The notes beneath the pieces were generated by a model, which made no database searches, was not told the origin of the DNA, and worked only from the letters and a program-made list of their open reading frames with translations. This document shows, one piece after another, positions 37,725 to 46,792 of a stretch of DNA of 64,000 bases. The stretch is from contig NZ_LGQZ01000015.1 of NCBI RefSeq assembly GCF_003116015.1, positions 1-64,000 on the forward strand. Reading direction: 5' to 3'. Source of the DNA: Azospirillum sp. TSO22-1 (lineage in GTDB: Bacteria; Pseudomonadota; Alphaproteobacteria; Azospirillales; Azospirillaceae). Within the stretch, counting starts at the first letter, position 1; every line of letters begins with the position of its first letter. Both the position numbers and the translations under genes were made by a program.

Positions 37725-38458
37725 TGCCTCTGACCCGTTTCCAGGACCTGAAGGTCAAGCTGTTCGCCGACGGCGCCGACCTCGCCAGCATCGCCGACCT
37801 CGCCGCCAAGCCGTACATCGCCGGCTTCACCACCAACCCGACGCTGATGCGCAAGTCGGGGGTGAGCGACTACGTCGCCTTCGCGCACGAGATGCTGGGG
37901 ATCGTCGGCGGCCGGCCGGTGTCGTTCGAGGTCTTCGCCGACGACCTGGACACCATGAAGGCGCAGGCCCGGACCATCGCCTCCTGGGGGCCGAACGTCT
38001 ACGTCAAGATCCCGGTCACCAACTCCGAGGGCGTCTCCTGTGCCCCGCTGATCGCCGAACTGTCGGCGCAGGGTGTCCAGCTGAACGTCACCGCCATCCT
38101 GACGCTCGACCAGGTGCAGATGGTGGCCGGGGCGCTCGACCCGGCGACGCCGGCCGTGGTCTCGGTGTTCGCCGGGCGCATCGCCGACGCCGGCGTCGAC
38201 CCGATGGGGGTGATGGCGGACGCCCTCGGCATCCTCGCCCGCCGGCCCAAGGCCGAGCTGCTGTGGGCCAGCCCGCGCGAGCTGTTCAACGTGGTCCAGG
38301 CCGACGCCGTCGGCTGCCAGATCATCACCGTCCCGCCCGACCTGCTGGGCAAGCTGCCGCTGATCGGCAAGAACCTGACGGCCTACTCGCTGGAGACCGT
38401 GCAGATGTTCCGCCGCGACGCCGTCGCCGCCGGGTACGACATCCCCGGCACGGCCTGA
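37724..38458 (+). CDS. Transaldolase family protein
   Basis: 244-residue TIM-barrel aldolase. FTTNPTLMRKSGVSDYVAFA contains the TTNPTL motif, NVYVKIPVTNSEG the Schiff-base Lys (about residue 90), and LNVTAILTLDQVQMVAGAL the conserved NVTxI strand. Length and order fit the small transaldolase/fructose-6-phosphate aldolase group. AAGAGGA lies 8 bases before ATG 37724, which overlaps the phosphatase stop. It transfers or cleaves three-carbon dihydroxyacetone units and so interconverts C6/C7 ketose phosphates. With the transketolase pair at 24040 it provides local control of sedoheptulose 7-phosphate supply. Confidence 0.92.
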   Translation: MPLTRFQDLKVKLFADGADLASIADLAAKPYIAGFTTNPTLMRKSGVSDYVAFAHEMLGIVGGRPVSFEVFADDLDTMKAQARTIASWGPNVYVKIPVTNSEGVSCAPLIAELSAQGVQLNVTAILTLDQVQMVAGALDPATPAVVSVFAGRIADAGVDPMGVMADALGILARRPKAELLWASPRELFNVVQADAVGCQIITVPPDLLGKLPLIGKNLTAYSLETVQMFRRDAVAAGYDIPGTA

Positions 38459-38472
38459 GCGGAGCCGGCCGG

Positions 38473-39408
38473 ATGGCGCGGGCACTCGTCCTCGGGGCCG
38501 GGGGGTTCATCGGCACGCACCTGTGCGCGGCGCTGCGGCGCACCGGGGACGAGGTGGTGGCGTTCGGCCACGGCGAGAGCCCGCCCTGGGCGCAGGACGA
38601 TCCCGGCGTCGCCTGGGTGCGCGGCGACTTCGCCTACACTGCGCTGGCGGTGGAGGCGGCGCGCGGCTGCGACGCGGTCTTCCACCTGATCGGCAGCCGC
38701 TCGCCGGCGCTGTCCGACAGCGACCCCGTCGCCGACCTCGCCGGCACGGTGGTCGCCACCGTGCGCTTCCTGGAGGCGCTGCGCGCGGCGCCGCCGCGCC
38801 GCTTCGTTTTCGTCTCCTCTGGCGGCACGGTGTACGGGCCGACCGACCGCCTGCCCATCCCCGAGGACGCGCCGACCGAGCCCATCGGCGCCTACGGCAT
38901 CAACAAGCTGACGATCGAGAAGTACGTGGCCCTGCACCACCGCCGCCACGGCCTCGACGCCTGCGTCCTGCGCGTCGCCAACCCCTTCGGCGAGCATCAG
39001 GTCTGCCAGCGCCAGCAGGGCGTGGTAGCCGCCTTCATCGACGCCGCCGTGCATGGCCGGCCGATCAGCGTCATGGGCGACGGTTCGTCGGTGCGCGATT
39101 ACGTCTACGTCGGCGACGTGGCCGAGGCGATGGTCCGCGCCGCCCGCTCCCCCGCCCTGGCGCAGCGCGTCCTCAACGTCGGCAGCGGGCGGGGGTGCAG
39201 CCTCAACGAGGTGGCGGCGGCGGTCGAGCGGGTGTCCGGCCGGCCGCTGGAACGGATCCACGCCCCGGCGCGCGCCAGCGACGTCCCGGCCGTGGTCCTC
39301 GACATCGCCCGCGCCCGCGAGGCTCTCGACTGGCGGCCGGAAACTCCCTGGGAAGCCGCGCTGGAGCGCACCTACCGCTGGGCGCTCGCGCAGAAGGGCC
39401 CGGCCTGA
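38473..39408 (+). CDS. NAD-dependent nucleotide-sugar epimerase/reductase (extended SDR)
   Basis: 311-residue SDR. ALVLGAGGFIGTHLCAALRR is the NAD motif, FVFVSSGGTVYGPTDRLP the Ser/Thr region, and IGAYGINKLTIEKY the YxxxK (Tyr-Gly-Ile-Asn-Lys). CVLRVANPFGEHQVCQRQQG matches epimerases of the GalE/WbpK type, where reductases of 4-keto sugars also fall. ATG 38473 is 14 bases after the transaldolase stop. The catalytic triad is intact, unlike the SDR at 21383. It may epimerise or reduce the heptose-like intermediate. Confidence 0.9.
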   Translation: MARALVLGAGGFIGTHLCAALRRTGDEVVAFGHGESPPWAQDDPGVAWVRGDFAYTALAVEAARGCDAVFHLIGSRSPALSDSDPVADLAGTVVATVRFLEALRAAPPRRFVFVSSGGTVYGPTDRLPIPEDAPTEPIGAYGINKLTIEKYVALHHRRHGLDACVLRVANPFGEHQVCQRQQGVVAAFIDAAVHGRPISVMGDGSSVRDYVYVGDVAEAMVRAARSPALAQRVLNVGSGRGCSLNEVAAAVERVSGRPLERIHAPARASDVPAVVLDIARAREALDWRPETPWEAALERTYRWALAQKGPA

Positions 39409-39536
39409 GGCGCGCCGCGCAAGAGGCTTGCTCCGCCCCGCGGCAAGAGTGTATGGCCTCACATCGGACACCAGAAGGCGGCTCCGTTCCTCGTGCCGAC
39501 ACCGCCCTCCCCGCTCCCCAAGCCTGACCCGGTGCC

Positions 39537-42293
39537 ATGAGAGCCCTCTTCGTCCACCAGAACGCCCCCGGCCAGTACGCCCACATCATCCGCCGTCTGG
39601 TCGCCGTTCCCGGCAACGAGATCGTGGTGCTGACCCAATCGACCGAGCGCCACGTCCCCGGCGCGCGCACGGTCGTCTACCCGGCCCCGGCCGGCCCGCC
39701 CACCACCGGCGTGCGCAACCTCGCCACCACCGAGACGGCGCTGCGCAACGCCGAGGCGGTGCTGCAGACGGCGCTGGAGCTGAAGCGCGGCGGCTTCCGC
39801 CCCGACGTTATGATCGGCCACAACGCCTGGGGCGAGACGCTCTTCCTCAAGGACGTCTGGCCGGACGTGCCGCTGCTCTCCTACTTCGAGTTCTACTATC
39901 AGGCGCGCGGCGCCGACTGCGGCTTCGATCCGGAGTTCCCCTCGGACTTCGGCGACTTTCCGCGCTGCCGGACGCTCAACACCGTCAACCTGCTGGGCCT
40001 GGAGGCGGCGGACTGGGGGCACTCGCCGACCGTGTGGCAGTGGAGCCGCTTCCCCGAACGCCACCGCCAGCGCATCTCGGTGTTCCACGAGGGCGTCGAC
40101 ACCCGCGCCATCCGGCCGAACCCGCGGATCCGCCTGCAGCTGCCCAACGGCGGCCACGTCGGCCCGGACGACGAGGTGATCACCTACGTCTCCCGCTCGC
40201 TCGAGCCCTACCGCGGCTTCCACGTCTTCATGCGCGCCCTGCCCGAGATCCTGCGCCGCCGCCCGCGCGCGCAGGTGATCGTGGTCGGCGGCGACGACAC
40301 CAGCTACGGCCCGAAGCTCGGCGGTGGCCGGACCTTCCGCGAGGCGCTGCTGGAGGAGGCCGGCGACCGCCTCGACCGCAGCCGCGTCCATTTCATGGGC
40401 CGGGTGCCGCGCGCCCACTTCACCGCCATCCTGCAGGCCTCGGCGGTGCACGTCTACCTGACCTACCCGTTCGTGCTGTCCTGGTCGATGATCGAAGCGA
40501 TGTCGGCGGGCTGCCTGGTGCTGGGCTCGGCGACGCCGCCGGTGCAGGAGGTCATCCGCGACGGCGAGAACGGCCTGCTCGTCGATTTCTTCGACGTCAA
40601 GGGCATCGCCGACCGCATCGACGAGGCGCTCGACCACCCCGACCGCATGGCTGGGCTGCGCCGCCGGGCGCGGCAGACCGCGCTGGAGCGCTACGACATC
40701 GAGACCGTCTGCCTGCCGCAGATGGAGCGCGTGCTCGCCGACCTGATCGCCGGCCGCACCCCGACGGCCGGGCCGCTGCCGCTGCCCGAGGGCGCGGGCG
40801 AGCCGGCGCCGGCCATGCCGCAGGGGAACTACACCGTCGCCGACGCCATGACGCTGGCCCGCCAGGCCGAGGCGCGCGGCGACGCCGCGGTGGCCGAGGG
40901 GATCTACCGCCAGCTGATCGACCAGCGTCCGCAGATGCACGAGGCGCTCTACGCCCTCGGCCTGCTGCTCTACAAGGCCCGGCGCTTCGCGGAAGCGGTC
41001 GCCTGCGTGACCCGGGCGGCGGCGGCGATGCCAGAGGTCGCCGTCTACCACGCCGACCTCGGCGTGATGCACAAGGCGCTGAACCAGCAGGAGGAGCGGC
41101 TCGATTGCTACCGCCGCGCGCTGGCGCTGGAGCCGAGCCACACCCTGACCCTGATGAACCTGGGCTCGGCGCTGATCGACCTGGGCGAGGAGGAGGCCGC
41201 GGAGGCCGCCTGCCGCCGCGCCGCCGCCGTCAGCCCCGGCCATTACGGCTCGCTCTCCAACCTCGCCAACGCGCTGGCCCGGTTGTGCCGGCTGGACGAG
41301 GCCATCGCCATCTACCGCCGGATCCTGGAGCAGCGCCCGCAGGACGTCGACGCCAACCGCAACCTCGGCATCTGCCAGCTGCTGCGCGGCGACCTGGTGG
41401 AGGGGGCGGAGCACTACGAGTACCGGATGCTCTCGCCGGAGATCCAGCCGCGCGAGTTCGGCGAGCCGCGCTGGAACGGCGAGCCGCTGGACGGTCGCAC
41501 CGTCCTGCTGCACGCCGAGCAGGGGCTGGGCGACACTCTGCACTTCTGCCGCTACGCCGCCATGGTCAAGGCGCGCGGCGGGCGCGTGCTGCTGGAGGCG
41601 CACCGCTCGCTGGTGCCGCTGCTGCAGGGGCTGGAGGGCGTCGACCGGATCGTCACCTACGGCGAACCGCTGCCCGCCTTCGACGTGCACTGCCCGCTGC
41701 TCAGCCTGATGAAGGCGTTCCGCACCGATCTGGCGACCATCCCGGCCAAGGTGCCCTACCTGTCCGCCGACCCGGCCCGGCGCGACGCCTGGGCGGGGAA
41801 ACTGACGCGGCGGCCGGGGGCGCTGCAGGTCGGGCTGGTGTGGGCCGGCAGCCCGACGCACCTGAACGACCGCCACCGCTCGCTGCCGCTGGAGCTGCTG
41901 AAACCGCACATCGAGGCGCTGCCGGACGTCGACTTCCACAGCCTGCAGGTCGGCCCGGCGCGCGAGCGGGTCGCCGCCGCCGGCCTGTCCGAACGGCTGC
42001 CGGACCTGGGCGGGCAGGTCAAGGACTTCGCCGACACCGCGGCGCTGGTCGACCAGCTAGACCTGCTGATCTCGGTCGACACCTCGATCGTCCACCTCGC
42101 CGGCGCGCTCGGCCGGCCGGTGTGGACGATGGTCACGTTCGCCCCCGACTGGCGCTGGCTGCTGGGGCGCGACGACAATCCCTGGTACCCGTCGCTGCGG
42201 CTGTTCCGCCAGGACGCGGGCCGCCGCTGGGAACCGGTGCTGGAGCGCGTCTTCGCCCAGCTGGCGGCCTTGCGTCCGGCGGTCCGGCGCTGA
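39537..42293 (+). CDS. Three-part GT4-TPR-GT9 glycosyltransferase
   Basis: 918 residues. Residues 1-400 are a complete GT4 enzyme: RALFVHQNAPGQYAHIIRRL, VFHEGVDTRAIRPNP, YVSRSLEPYRGFHVFMRALP, and SWSMIEAMSAGCLVLGSAT near 325. Residues about 435-600 are TPRs (YALGLLLYKARRFAEAVACV, MNLGSALIDLGEEEAAEAAC). Residues about 640-910 resemble GT9 heptosyltransferases: HAEQGLGDTLHFCRYAAMVK, GLVWAGSPTHLNDRHRSLPL, LISVDTSIVHLAGALGRPVW. Two GT-B enzymes joined by a protein-interaction module could make a disaccharide on one chain. The GT9 part fits the GmhA/GmhB-like genes upstream. Confidence 0.9.
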   Translation: MRALFVHQNAPGQYAHIIRRLVAVPGNEIVVLTQSTERHVPGARTVVYPAPAGPPTTGVRNLATTETALRNAEAVLQTALELKRGGFRPDVMIGHNAWGETLFLKDVWPDVPLLSYFEFYYQARGADCGFDPEFPSDFGDFPRCRTLNTVNLLGLEAADWGHSPTVWQWSRFPERHRQRISVFHEGVDTRAIRPNPRIRLQLPNGGHVGPDDEVITYVSRSLEPYRGFHVFMRALPEILRRRPRAQVIVVGGDDTSYGPKLGGGRTFREALLEEAGDRLDRSRVHFMGRVPRAHFTAILQASAVHVYLTYPFVLSWSMIEAMSAGCLVLGSATPPVQEVIRDGENGLLVDFFDVKGIADRIDEALDHPDRMAGLRRRARQTALERYDIETVCLPQMERVLADLIAGRTPTAGPLPLPEGAGEPAPAMPQGNYTVADAMTLARQAEARGDAAVAEGIYRQLIDQRPQMHEALYALGLLLYKARRFAEAVACVTRAAAAMPEVAVYHADLGVMHKALNQQEERLDCYRRALALEPSHTLTLMNLGSALIDLGEEEAAEAACRRAAAVSPGHYGSLSNLANALARLCRLDEAIAIYRRILEQRPQDVDANRNLGICQLLRGDLVEGAEHYEYRMLSPEIQPREFGEPRWNGEPLDGRTVLLHAEQGLGDTLHFCRYAAMVKARGGRVLLEAHRSLVPLLQGLEGVDRIVTYGEPLPAFDVHCPLLSLMKAFRTDLATIPAKVPYLSADPARRDAWAGKLTRRPGALQVGLVWAGSPTHLNDRHRSLPLELLKPHIEALPDVDFHSLQVGPARERVAAAGLSERLPDLGGQVKDFADTAALVDQLDLLISVDTSIVHLAGALGRPVWTMVTFAPDWRWLLGRDDNPWYPSLRLFRQDAGRRWEPVLERVFAQLAALRPAVRR

Positions 42294-42328
42294 CGCCGTG
42301 ACCATGCCTGGCGCGGGCGGCTGCCGAA

Positions 42329-42357
42329 TTGACGCCCCCGGCGGGGGCGGCTATAGC
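42329..42357 (+). promoter_or_regulatory. Sigma70-type promoter with palindromic spacer
   Basis: TTGACG (42329-42334), exactly 17 bases, TATAGC (42352-42357). This is the best promoter match I found in the window. The spacer holds a perfect inverted repeat cgccccc-ggc-gggggcg (42333-42349), which overlaps the end of the -35 and could be an operator or a read-through terminator for the upstream operon. The predicted start is about 35 bases before the radical SAM gene. Confidence 0.6.
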
Positions 42358-42398
42358 TGAAGGCCGGTTCGTACCCTCGGCATCCGGGACTTCAGGCG

Positions 42399-43487
42399 AT
42401 GGACACCCACATGACTTCCGCCGACACGGAAAACGCCGAGGCCGTGGCAGCCCTTCCGGTGCCCGATCTGCCGCCGCGCATCCTCATGGACCTGCGCACC
42501 GACTGCAATCTGAAGTGCCCGATGTGCATCGTGCACGGCGACCCGGAGAACCCGGCCGTCAAGGGGATCCTGCGCCGCTCGATGTCGGTCGAGCAGTCCC
42601 GCCGCATCCTTGACGAGGTCATGGCGGCCAAGCCGCTGATCCAGCCGAGCCTGTGGAGCGAGCCGACGCTCGCCCACGACTTCCAGGAGCACGTCCGCGC
42701 CATGAAGGAGCGCGGGGCCACGGTGGCGATGAACACCAACGGCCTGCTGCTCACGGAAGCGACCGCGCGCTTCCTGGTCGAGGCCGGGGTGGATTCGGTA
42801 TCGGTCTCCGTGGACTCGATGACGCCCGAGACCCTGATGAAGGTTCGCGGCATCAACAAGCTGGACAAGATCCACCGGGGCATCGAGAACCTGCTGGCCG
42901 CCCGCGGCGACGCCGCGACGCCGCGCATCGGCGTGTCCTTCACGCTGCAGGACGCCAACCGGCACGAGCTCGACGCGTTCGTCGCCCACTGGACCCGGAA
43001 GGTCGACGTGGTGCGGGTCGGCGAGCTGTTCATCGGCCCCGACGGCTTCCCGAACGTCCGCACCGCCGGCCCGCGCCAGCCCTGTCACGCGCTCTACTCG
43101 ACCATGGCGATCCACGTCGACGGCAACGTGTCGCTCTGCTGCCTGGACGGCTTCGGCGACACCAACGTGGGCAACGTGTTCAAGGACGGCGTGCGCGGCG
43201 TCTGGCACGGCCCCAAGCTGACCGAGGTCCGCCGGCTGCACGAGCAGGGGCGCTACGACGAGGTGCCGTTCTGCACCAACTGCGACCGCTGGGCCTCGAA
43301 TGCCTACGAGGAAGAGATCCGCGACGGCCTGCTGATCCGGCGCTCGGCCGAGTACACCTACTACAACCGCATCGACCGCCTGACGAACTGGACCGGCAGC
43401 CTGCAGAACACCCACGCCTCCCCCACCCTGGCCCAGGCGGGCCAAACCGCCGGGGACGCGACGGACGGGCAGTCCGGGCGCGGATGA
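42399..43487 (+). CDS. Radical SAM protein with SPASM-type C-terminal cluster site
   Basis: 362 residues. RTDCNLKCPMCIVHGDPENP (about residues 33-52) has the CxxxCxxC motif for the SAM-binding 4Fe-4S cluster. The C-terminal half has PCHALYSTMAIHVDGNVSLC followed by a second Cys and then CTNCDRWAS, a SPASM-like auxiliary cluster site. Such enzymes modify peptides or sugars (epimerisation, dehydrogenation, methylthiolation), and some occur in glycan loci. Here it leads an operon with an AAC(3)-like acetyltransferase, a TPR transferase and a Nudix protein. Its substrate is unknown. ATG 42399 is used; an in-frame ATG 12 bases later is possible. Confidence 0.9.
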   Translation: MDTHMTSADTENAEAVAALPVPDLPPRILMDLRTDCNLKCPMCIVHGDPENPAVKGILRRSMSVEQSRRILDEVMAAKPLIQPSLWSEPTLAHDFQEHVRAMKERGATVAMNTNGLLLTEATARFLVEAGVDSVSVSVDSMTPETLMKVRGINKLDKIHRGIENLLAARGDAATPRIGVSFTLQDANRHELDAFVAHWTRKVDVVRVGELFIGPDGFPNVRTAGPRQPCHALYSTMAIHVDGNVSLCCLDGFGDTNVGNVFKDGVRGVWHGPKLTEVRRLHEQGRYDEVPFCTNCDRWASNAYEEEIRDGLLIRRSAEYTYYNRIDRLTNWTGSLQNTHASPTLAQAGQTAGDATDGQSGRG

Positions 43488-44278
43488 CGTCCGCTGCCGC
43501 ACGCGCCGTCCGCGAACTGCTCGACCGGCTTGCCGTTCCGCGCGACGGCGTGCTGATGCTGCACAGCGCCTTCGCCGTCCCCTCGCGGGCCGGGCTGCGC
43601 GCCGAAGCGGTGCTGGACGCGCTGGCCGCGGAGATGGCGCCCGGCACGCTGCTGATGCCGTCCATGAGCTGGCGGGCCGTCAACCCGGACAACCCGGTGT
43701 TCGACGAGCTGGCGACGCCCTCGATCACCGGGATCCTGAGCGAACTGTTCCGCACCCGTCTGGCCACCCGGCGCAGCCTGCACCCGACCCACGCGGTGTC
43801 CGGGCTGGGGCGGCAGGCCGACGCGCTGCTCGCCGCCCAGCACCTGGCCGGCGACACCCCCTGCCCGCCGCGGAGCCCGTGGGGCCTGCTCGACGACCAC
43901 GGCGCCAAAGTGGTCATGCTGGGCGTCGGGCTGGAATCCTGCACGCTGATCCACCACGTCGAGGAGGAGGTGGCGCCGGGCCTCTACGTGCAGCCGCCGG
44001 AGCGCCGGGAACGCTACGTCTGCCGCGACCGCCACGGCGCCGAGTTCGTCGTCCACACCCGTCGGCACCTGCGCCTCAGGCGCGACTTCGCCCAGTTCGC
44101 CGGCCTGCTGGAGGCGCGCGGCGCGTTGCGCCGGGCCGAGTTCGCCGGGGCGCCCTGCCTCGGCTTCGCCGCCGCCGACTTGGTGGCGGTGGTGCGCGCC
44201 CGCCTGCGTGAGCGGGCGGACGCGATCATCCTGCCGTCTCCCGCCGATGCTATCTCCACCCCCGACCGCCCCGCATGA
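43484..44278 (+). CDS. Aminoglycoside N3-acetyltransferase-family (AAC(3)-like) protein
   Basis: 264-residue CoA-dependent acetyltransferase of the AAC(3)/FrbF family. VLMLHSAFAVPSRAGLRAEA matches the family's LxVHSSLxxxG start. ALAAEMAPGTLLMPSMSWRA, RTRLATRRSLHPTHAVSGLG (SxHPTHSVxAxG is the diagnostic motif, with the conserved His) and VMLGVGLESCTLIHHVEEE are all present. Members in surface-glycan clusters acetylate amino sugars rather than antibiotics, which is the likely role here. ATG 43484 overlaps the radical SAM stop, so the two are translationally coupled. Confidence 0.9.
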   Translation: MTSAAARAVRELLDRLAVPRDGVLMLHSAFAVPSRAGLRAEAVLDALAAEMAPGTLLMPSMSWRAVNPDNPVFDELATPSITGILSELFRTRLATRRSLHPTHAVSGLGRQADALLAAQHLAGDTPCPPRSPWGLLDDHGAKVVMLGVGLESCTLIHHVEEEVAPGLYVQPPERRERYVCRDRHGAEFVVHTRRHLRLRRDFAQFAGLLEARGALRRAEFAGAPCLGFAAADLVAVVRARLRERADAIILPSPADAISTPDRPA

Positions 44279-46236
44279 CCTCCACCTCTCTCGCCCACGC
44301 CTTCGCCTTTCACCAAGCGGGCCGCCTTGCCGAAGCCGAGGCGGCCTACCGCCGCTTGCTGATCGAGCAGCCCGCCGAATCCGACGCGCTTCACCTGCTG
44401 GGCGTGGTGATGTCCCGCCTGGAGCGTGTGGAGGACAGCGCACGCCTGATCGCCCGGGCGGTGCGCCTGGTTCCCACCCTGGCCGAAGGCTGGTACCACC
44501 TCGGCATGGCGCTTCAGGCACTGGAACGCGCCGAGGAGGCGATCGCGGCGCTGCGCCGGGCGGTGAGCCTGCGTCCTGGCTTCGTTCTGGCTCTTCACCG
44601 CCTTGGCTTTCTCCTGGAGAGTGACGGCCAGCGCGGCGCGGCGGAAGCGGTCTTCCGCGAGGCCCTGGCACACGACCGCTCCGCCGCTTGGCTGTTCCTG
44701 CCGCTCGGCCATGTCCTGCAGGAGGACGGCCGCACGGCCGAGGCCGAGGCGTTTTTGAAGCGCGCCCTGGCTCTGGAGCCTGCCTATCCGGAAGCCCTGA
44801 ACGCGCTGGCCCGCGCCGTCTATGATCAGAATCACCTGGAAAAGGCCGCCGTCCTCTACCGCCGTGCGCTGGCCTCCTCCCCCGGCCTGCTGTCCGCCAT
44901 GGATGGGCTGGGACGGACATGCCACGCGTTGGGTCTAGGCCGGAAGGCCCTGGAGATCAGCTGGCGCTGCCGTGCCGTGCACTACGGCAACCTGCCCCCA
45001 CGTCCCGGCCCGGCGGCCGATTACGACGCCATCCTCGACCGGATCGACGCCGCCGTGTCGGCGCACGCCGACCCGACGGACAGCACCATCTACATCCACG
45101 CCCGCACCGGCGCCCTGGGCCACGTGTTCACCGAGCCCTCCGCGGTGCGGTCCTGCCGCGAGCGGCCGTACGAACGCGTGATCATGCTCGGACAGCCGCG
45201 TCGGCTCTTCCCCAAGATCAATCCGCGCATTTTCGATGTCGCCATGCGTGGGGTGACCTATGTGGAGACCATCGATTACGACGTCCTGAACCTGTCCTGG
45301 CGGAACAACGGGGCCTTCGTGCGCGGCCGCACGGGGTATCTGCTGTACGATCATCATTATGTGATCCGCGAGGTGTTCCGGAACCTGCGCCGCGGCGACA
45401 CGCGTGCGCATGTGGACCTCACCGCCGAGGAGATGGAGCACGGCCATGCGGCGGCCCGGCGCATGGGCATCCCCGAGGATGCCCGGGTGGTGGTCCTGCA
45501 TCTGCGCGAGGCCGGTTTCCACAGCCTCGTCACCCAGTTCTCCTACCGCGACGCCACCGCCTCCCATTACCACGCAGCGCTGCGTTACCTGGTGCGCCAG
45601 GGCTTCTTCGTGGTGCGGGTGGGCGACACCAGCATGACCCCGCTGCCCGATTTCGGGCCGCAGGTGATCGACGCGCCCTTCTCCCCGTTCTACGACCCGA
45701 TCGCCGAACCGTACTTCATCCGCCGCTGCCACTTCATGATCTCGTCGTTGTCCGGGCCGCACGAATTGGCACGGGGCTTCAAACGGCCGATTCTCACGCT
45801 CAACGTGCCAATCTGCTCGGTCGATTTCCCGGAGGCTCCGGGATTGCTCGCCTTCAAGAAGTATATGGACGTCTCCGGCACGGTCCCGCGCCCGATGAGC
45901 TTCCGGGAAATCCTTGAGCGCGATCTTCACGACACCTATTCGACCTACGACCTGATCCGCAAGAAGGTCCAGGTGGAGGAGTTGTCGGCCCACGAGATCC
46001 TGGCGGTCACGCGCGAAATGGTCGAGTTCATGGACCGGGGCCTGCACACGGACTCCCTCTCCTCGCCGGTGCAGAGCGCCTTCATGACGGTCGCCGAGGC
46101 GGAGAACCGGCGGGCGGAAGGGGACTGGAAGCGCGCATCGCGGAACCTGGACTGGTTCGGGTACGCCACACCGCTGTCCCGCATCTCCGAGGAATACTGT
46201 TTCTACCACCCGGATTTCCTCGACCTCCCCACCTGA
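44275..46236 (+). CDS. TPR protein with a TIGR04372-like putative glycosyltransferase domain
   Basis: 653 residues. Residues 1-230 are about six TPRs (AFHQAGRLAEAEAAYRRLLI, WYHLGMALQALERAEEAIAA, LFLPLGHVLQEDGRTAEAEA). From about 260 a catalytic-looking region begins: STIYIHARTGALGHVFTEPS, RVVVLHLREAGFHSLVTQFS, FRNLRRGD and MISSLSGPHELARGFKRPIL. These features remind me of the TIGR04372 putative glycosyltransferase family, though I cannot confirm that by search. It overlaps the acetyltransferase stop by 4 bases. Codon usage is less GC-extreme than in neighbours. Confidence 0.75.
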   Translation: MTSTSLAHAFAFHQAGRLAEAEAAYRRLLIEQPAESDALHLLGVVMSRLERVEDSARLIARAVRLVPTLAEGWYHLGMALQALERAEEAIAALRRAVSLRPGFVLALHRLGFLLESDGQRGAAEAVFREALAHDRSAAWLFLPLGHVLQEDGRTAEAEAFLKRALALEPAYPEALNALARAVYDQNHLEKAAVLYRRALASSPGLLSAMDGLGRTCHALGLGRKALEISWRCRAVHYGNLPPRPGPAADYDAILDRIDAAVSAHADPTDSTIYIHARTGALGHVFTEPSAVRSCRERPYERVIMLGQPRRLFPKINPRIFDVAMRGVTYVETIDYDVLNLSWRNNGAFVRGRTGYLLYDHHYVIREVFRNLRRGDTRAHVDLTAEEMEHGHAAARRMGIPEDARVVVLHLREAGFHSLVTQFSYRDATASHYHAALRYLVRQGFFVVRVGDTSMTPLPDFGPQVIDAPFSPFYDPIAEPYFIRRCHFMISSLSGPHELARGFKRPILTLNVPICSVDFPEAPGLLAFKKYMDVSGTVPRPMSFREILERDLHDTYSTYDLIRKKVQVEELSAHEILAVTREMVEFMDRGLHTDSLSSPVQSAFMTVAEAENRRAEGDWKRASRNLDWFGYATPLSRISEEYCFYHPDFLDLPT

Positions 46237-46247
46237 AGACCGCCCGC

Positions 46248-46742
46248 ATGGAACCCTGCAGCGTCAATCCGTTCCTGACCTCCGACACGCCGCTGCGGGC
46301 CAGCGACGCGGTCGCCGCCCTTCTGGTGCTGGAGGACGGGCGCTACGCCCTGCAACTGCGCGATCCCCTGCCGCAGATCTGGTTTCCGGATCATTGGGGG
46401 CTGTTCGGCGGGGCGATCGACGAAGGCGAGACGGCCGAACAAGCGCTCGTGCGCGAACTGCGCGAAGAGCTTGGGTTCGAAGCCGATCTGGCGGCCGTGC
46501 GCTGGTTCACCGACTTCGACTTCGACCTCCGCCCGTTCGGCCAGACGGTGTGCCGGCGCAGCTACTTCATCGTGCCGGTCACCCAGGCGGACGTGGACCG
46601 CTTCGACCTGCGCGAAGGGGCGGCGGTCGCCACGTTCGCCGCTGCGGACATCTTCTCCCGGCTGCGGCTCACACCGTACGATTCCTTCGCCCTCTGGCTG
46701 CACGTCGCCCAGCGGCGGCTGGCGGATGCGGAACCCACATGA
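46248..46742 (+). CDS. Nudix hydrolase
   Basis: 164-residue Nudix protein. The Nudix box is clear: Gly-AIDEG-Glu-TAEQALV-RELREELG (about residues 53-75), matching Gx5Ex7REUxEExGU. WFPDHWGLFGG just before it is typical of Nudix proteins found in polysaccharide loci. The likely substrate is a nucleoside diphosphate linked to a sugar, so it could remove unwanted NDP-sugar or release sugar phosphate. The first 15 residues lie before the fold's first strand. It is the last gene of its operon and faces the hairpin-filled region. Confidence 0.92.
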   Translation: MEPCSVNPFLTSDTPLRASDAVAALLVLEDGRYALQLRDPLPQIWFPDHWGLFGGAIDEGETAEQALVRELREELGFEADLAAVRWFTDFDFDLRPFGQTVCRRSYFIVPVTQADVDRFDLREGAAVATFAAADIFSRLRLTPYDSFALWLHVAQRRLADAEPT

Positions 46743-46792
46743 CGGCAGCGCTGGCGGAGCAATCCGCGGCCCGAGCCGGATTCCGCCCCTAA

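Noticed and set aside
39415..39470. Hairpin cttgc...gcaag after the epimerase gene as a terminator
   Set aside because: Only 5 bp of stem with an 11-base loop and no T-run; too weak to support.
43484..44278. Antibiotic resistance gene
   Set aside because: The AAC(3)-family match is real, but linkage to glycan genes and translational coupling favour a sugar acetyltransferase.
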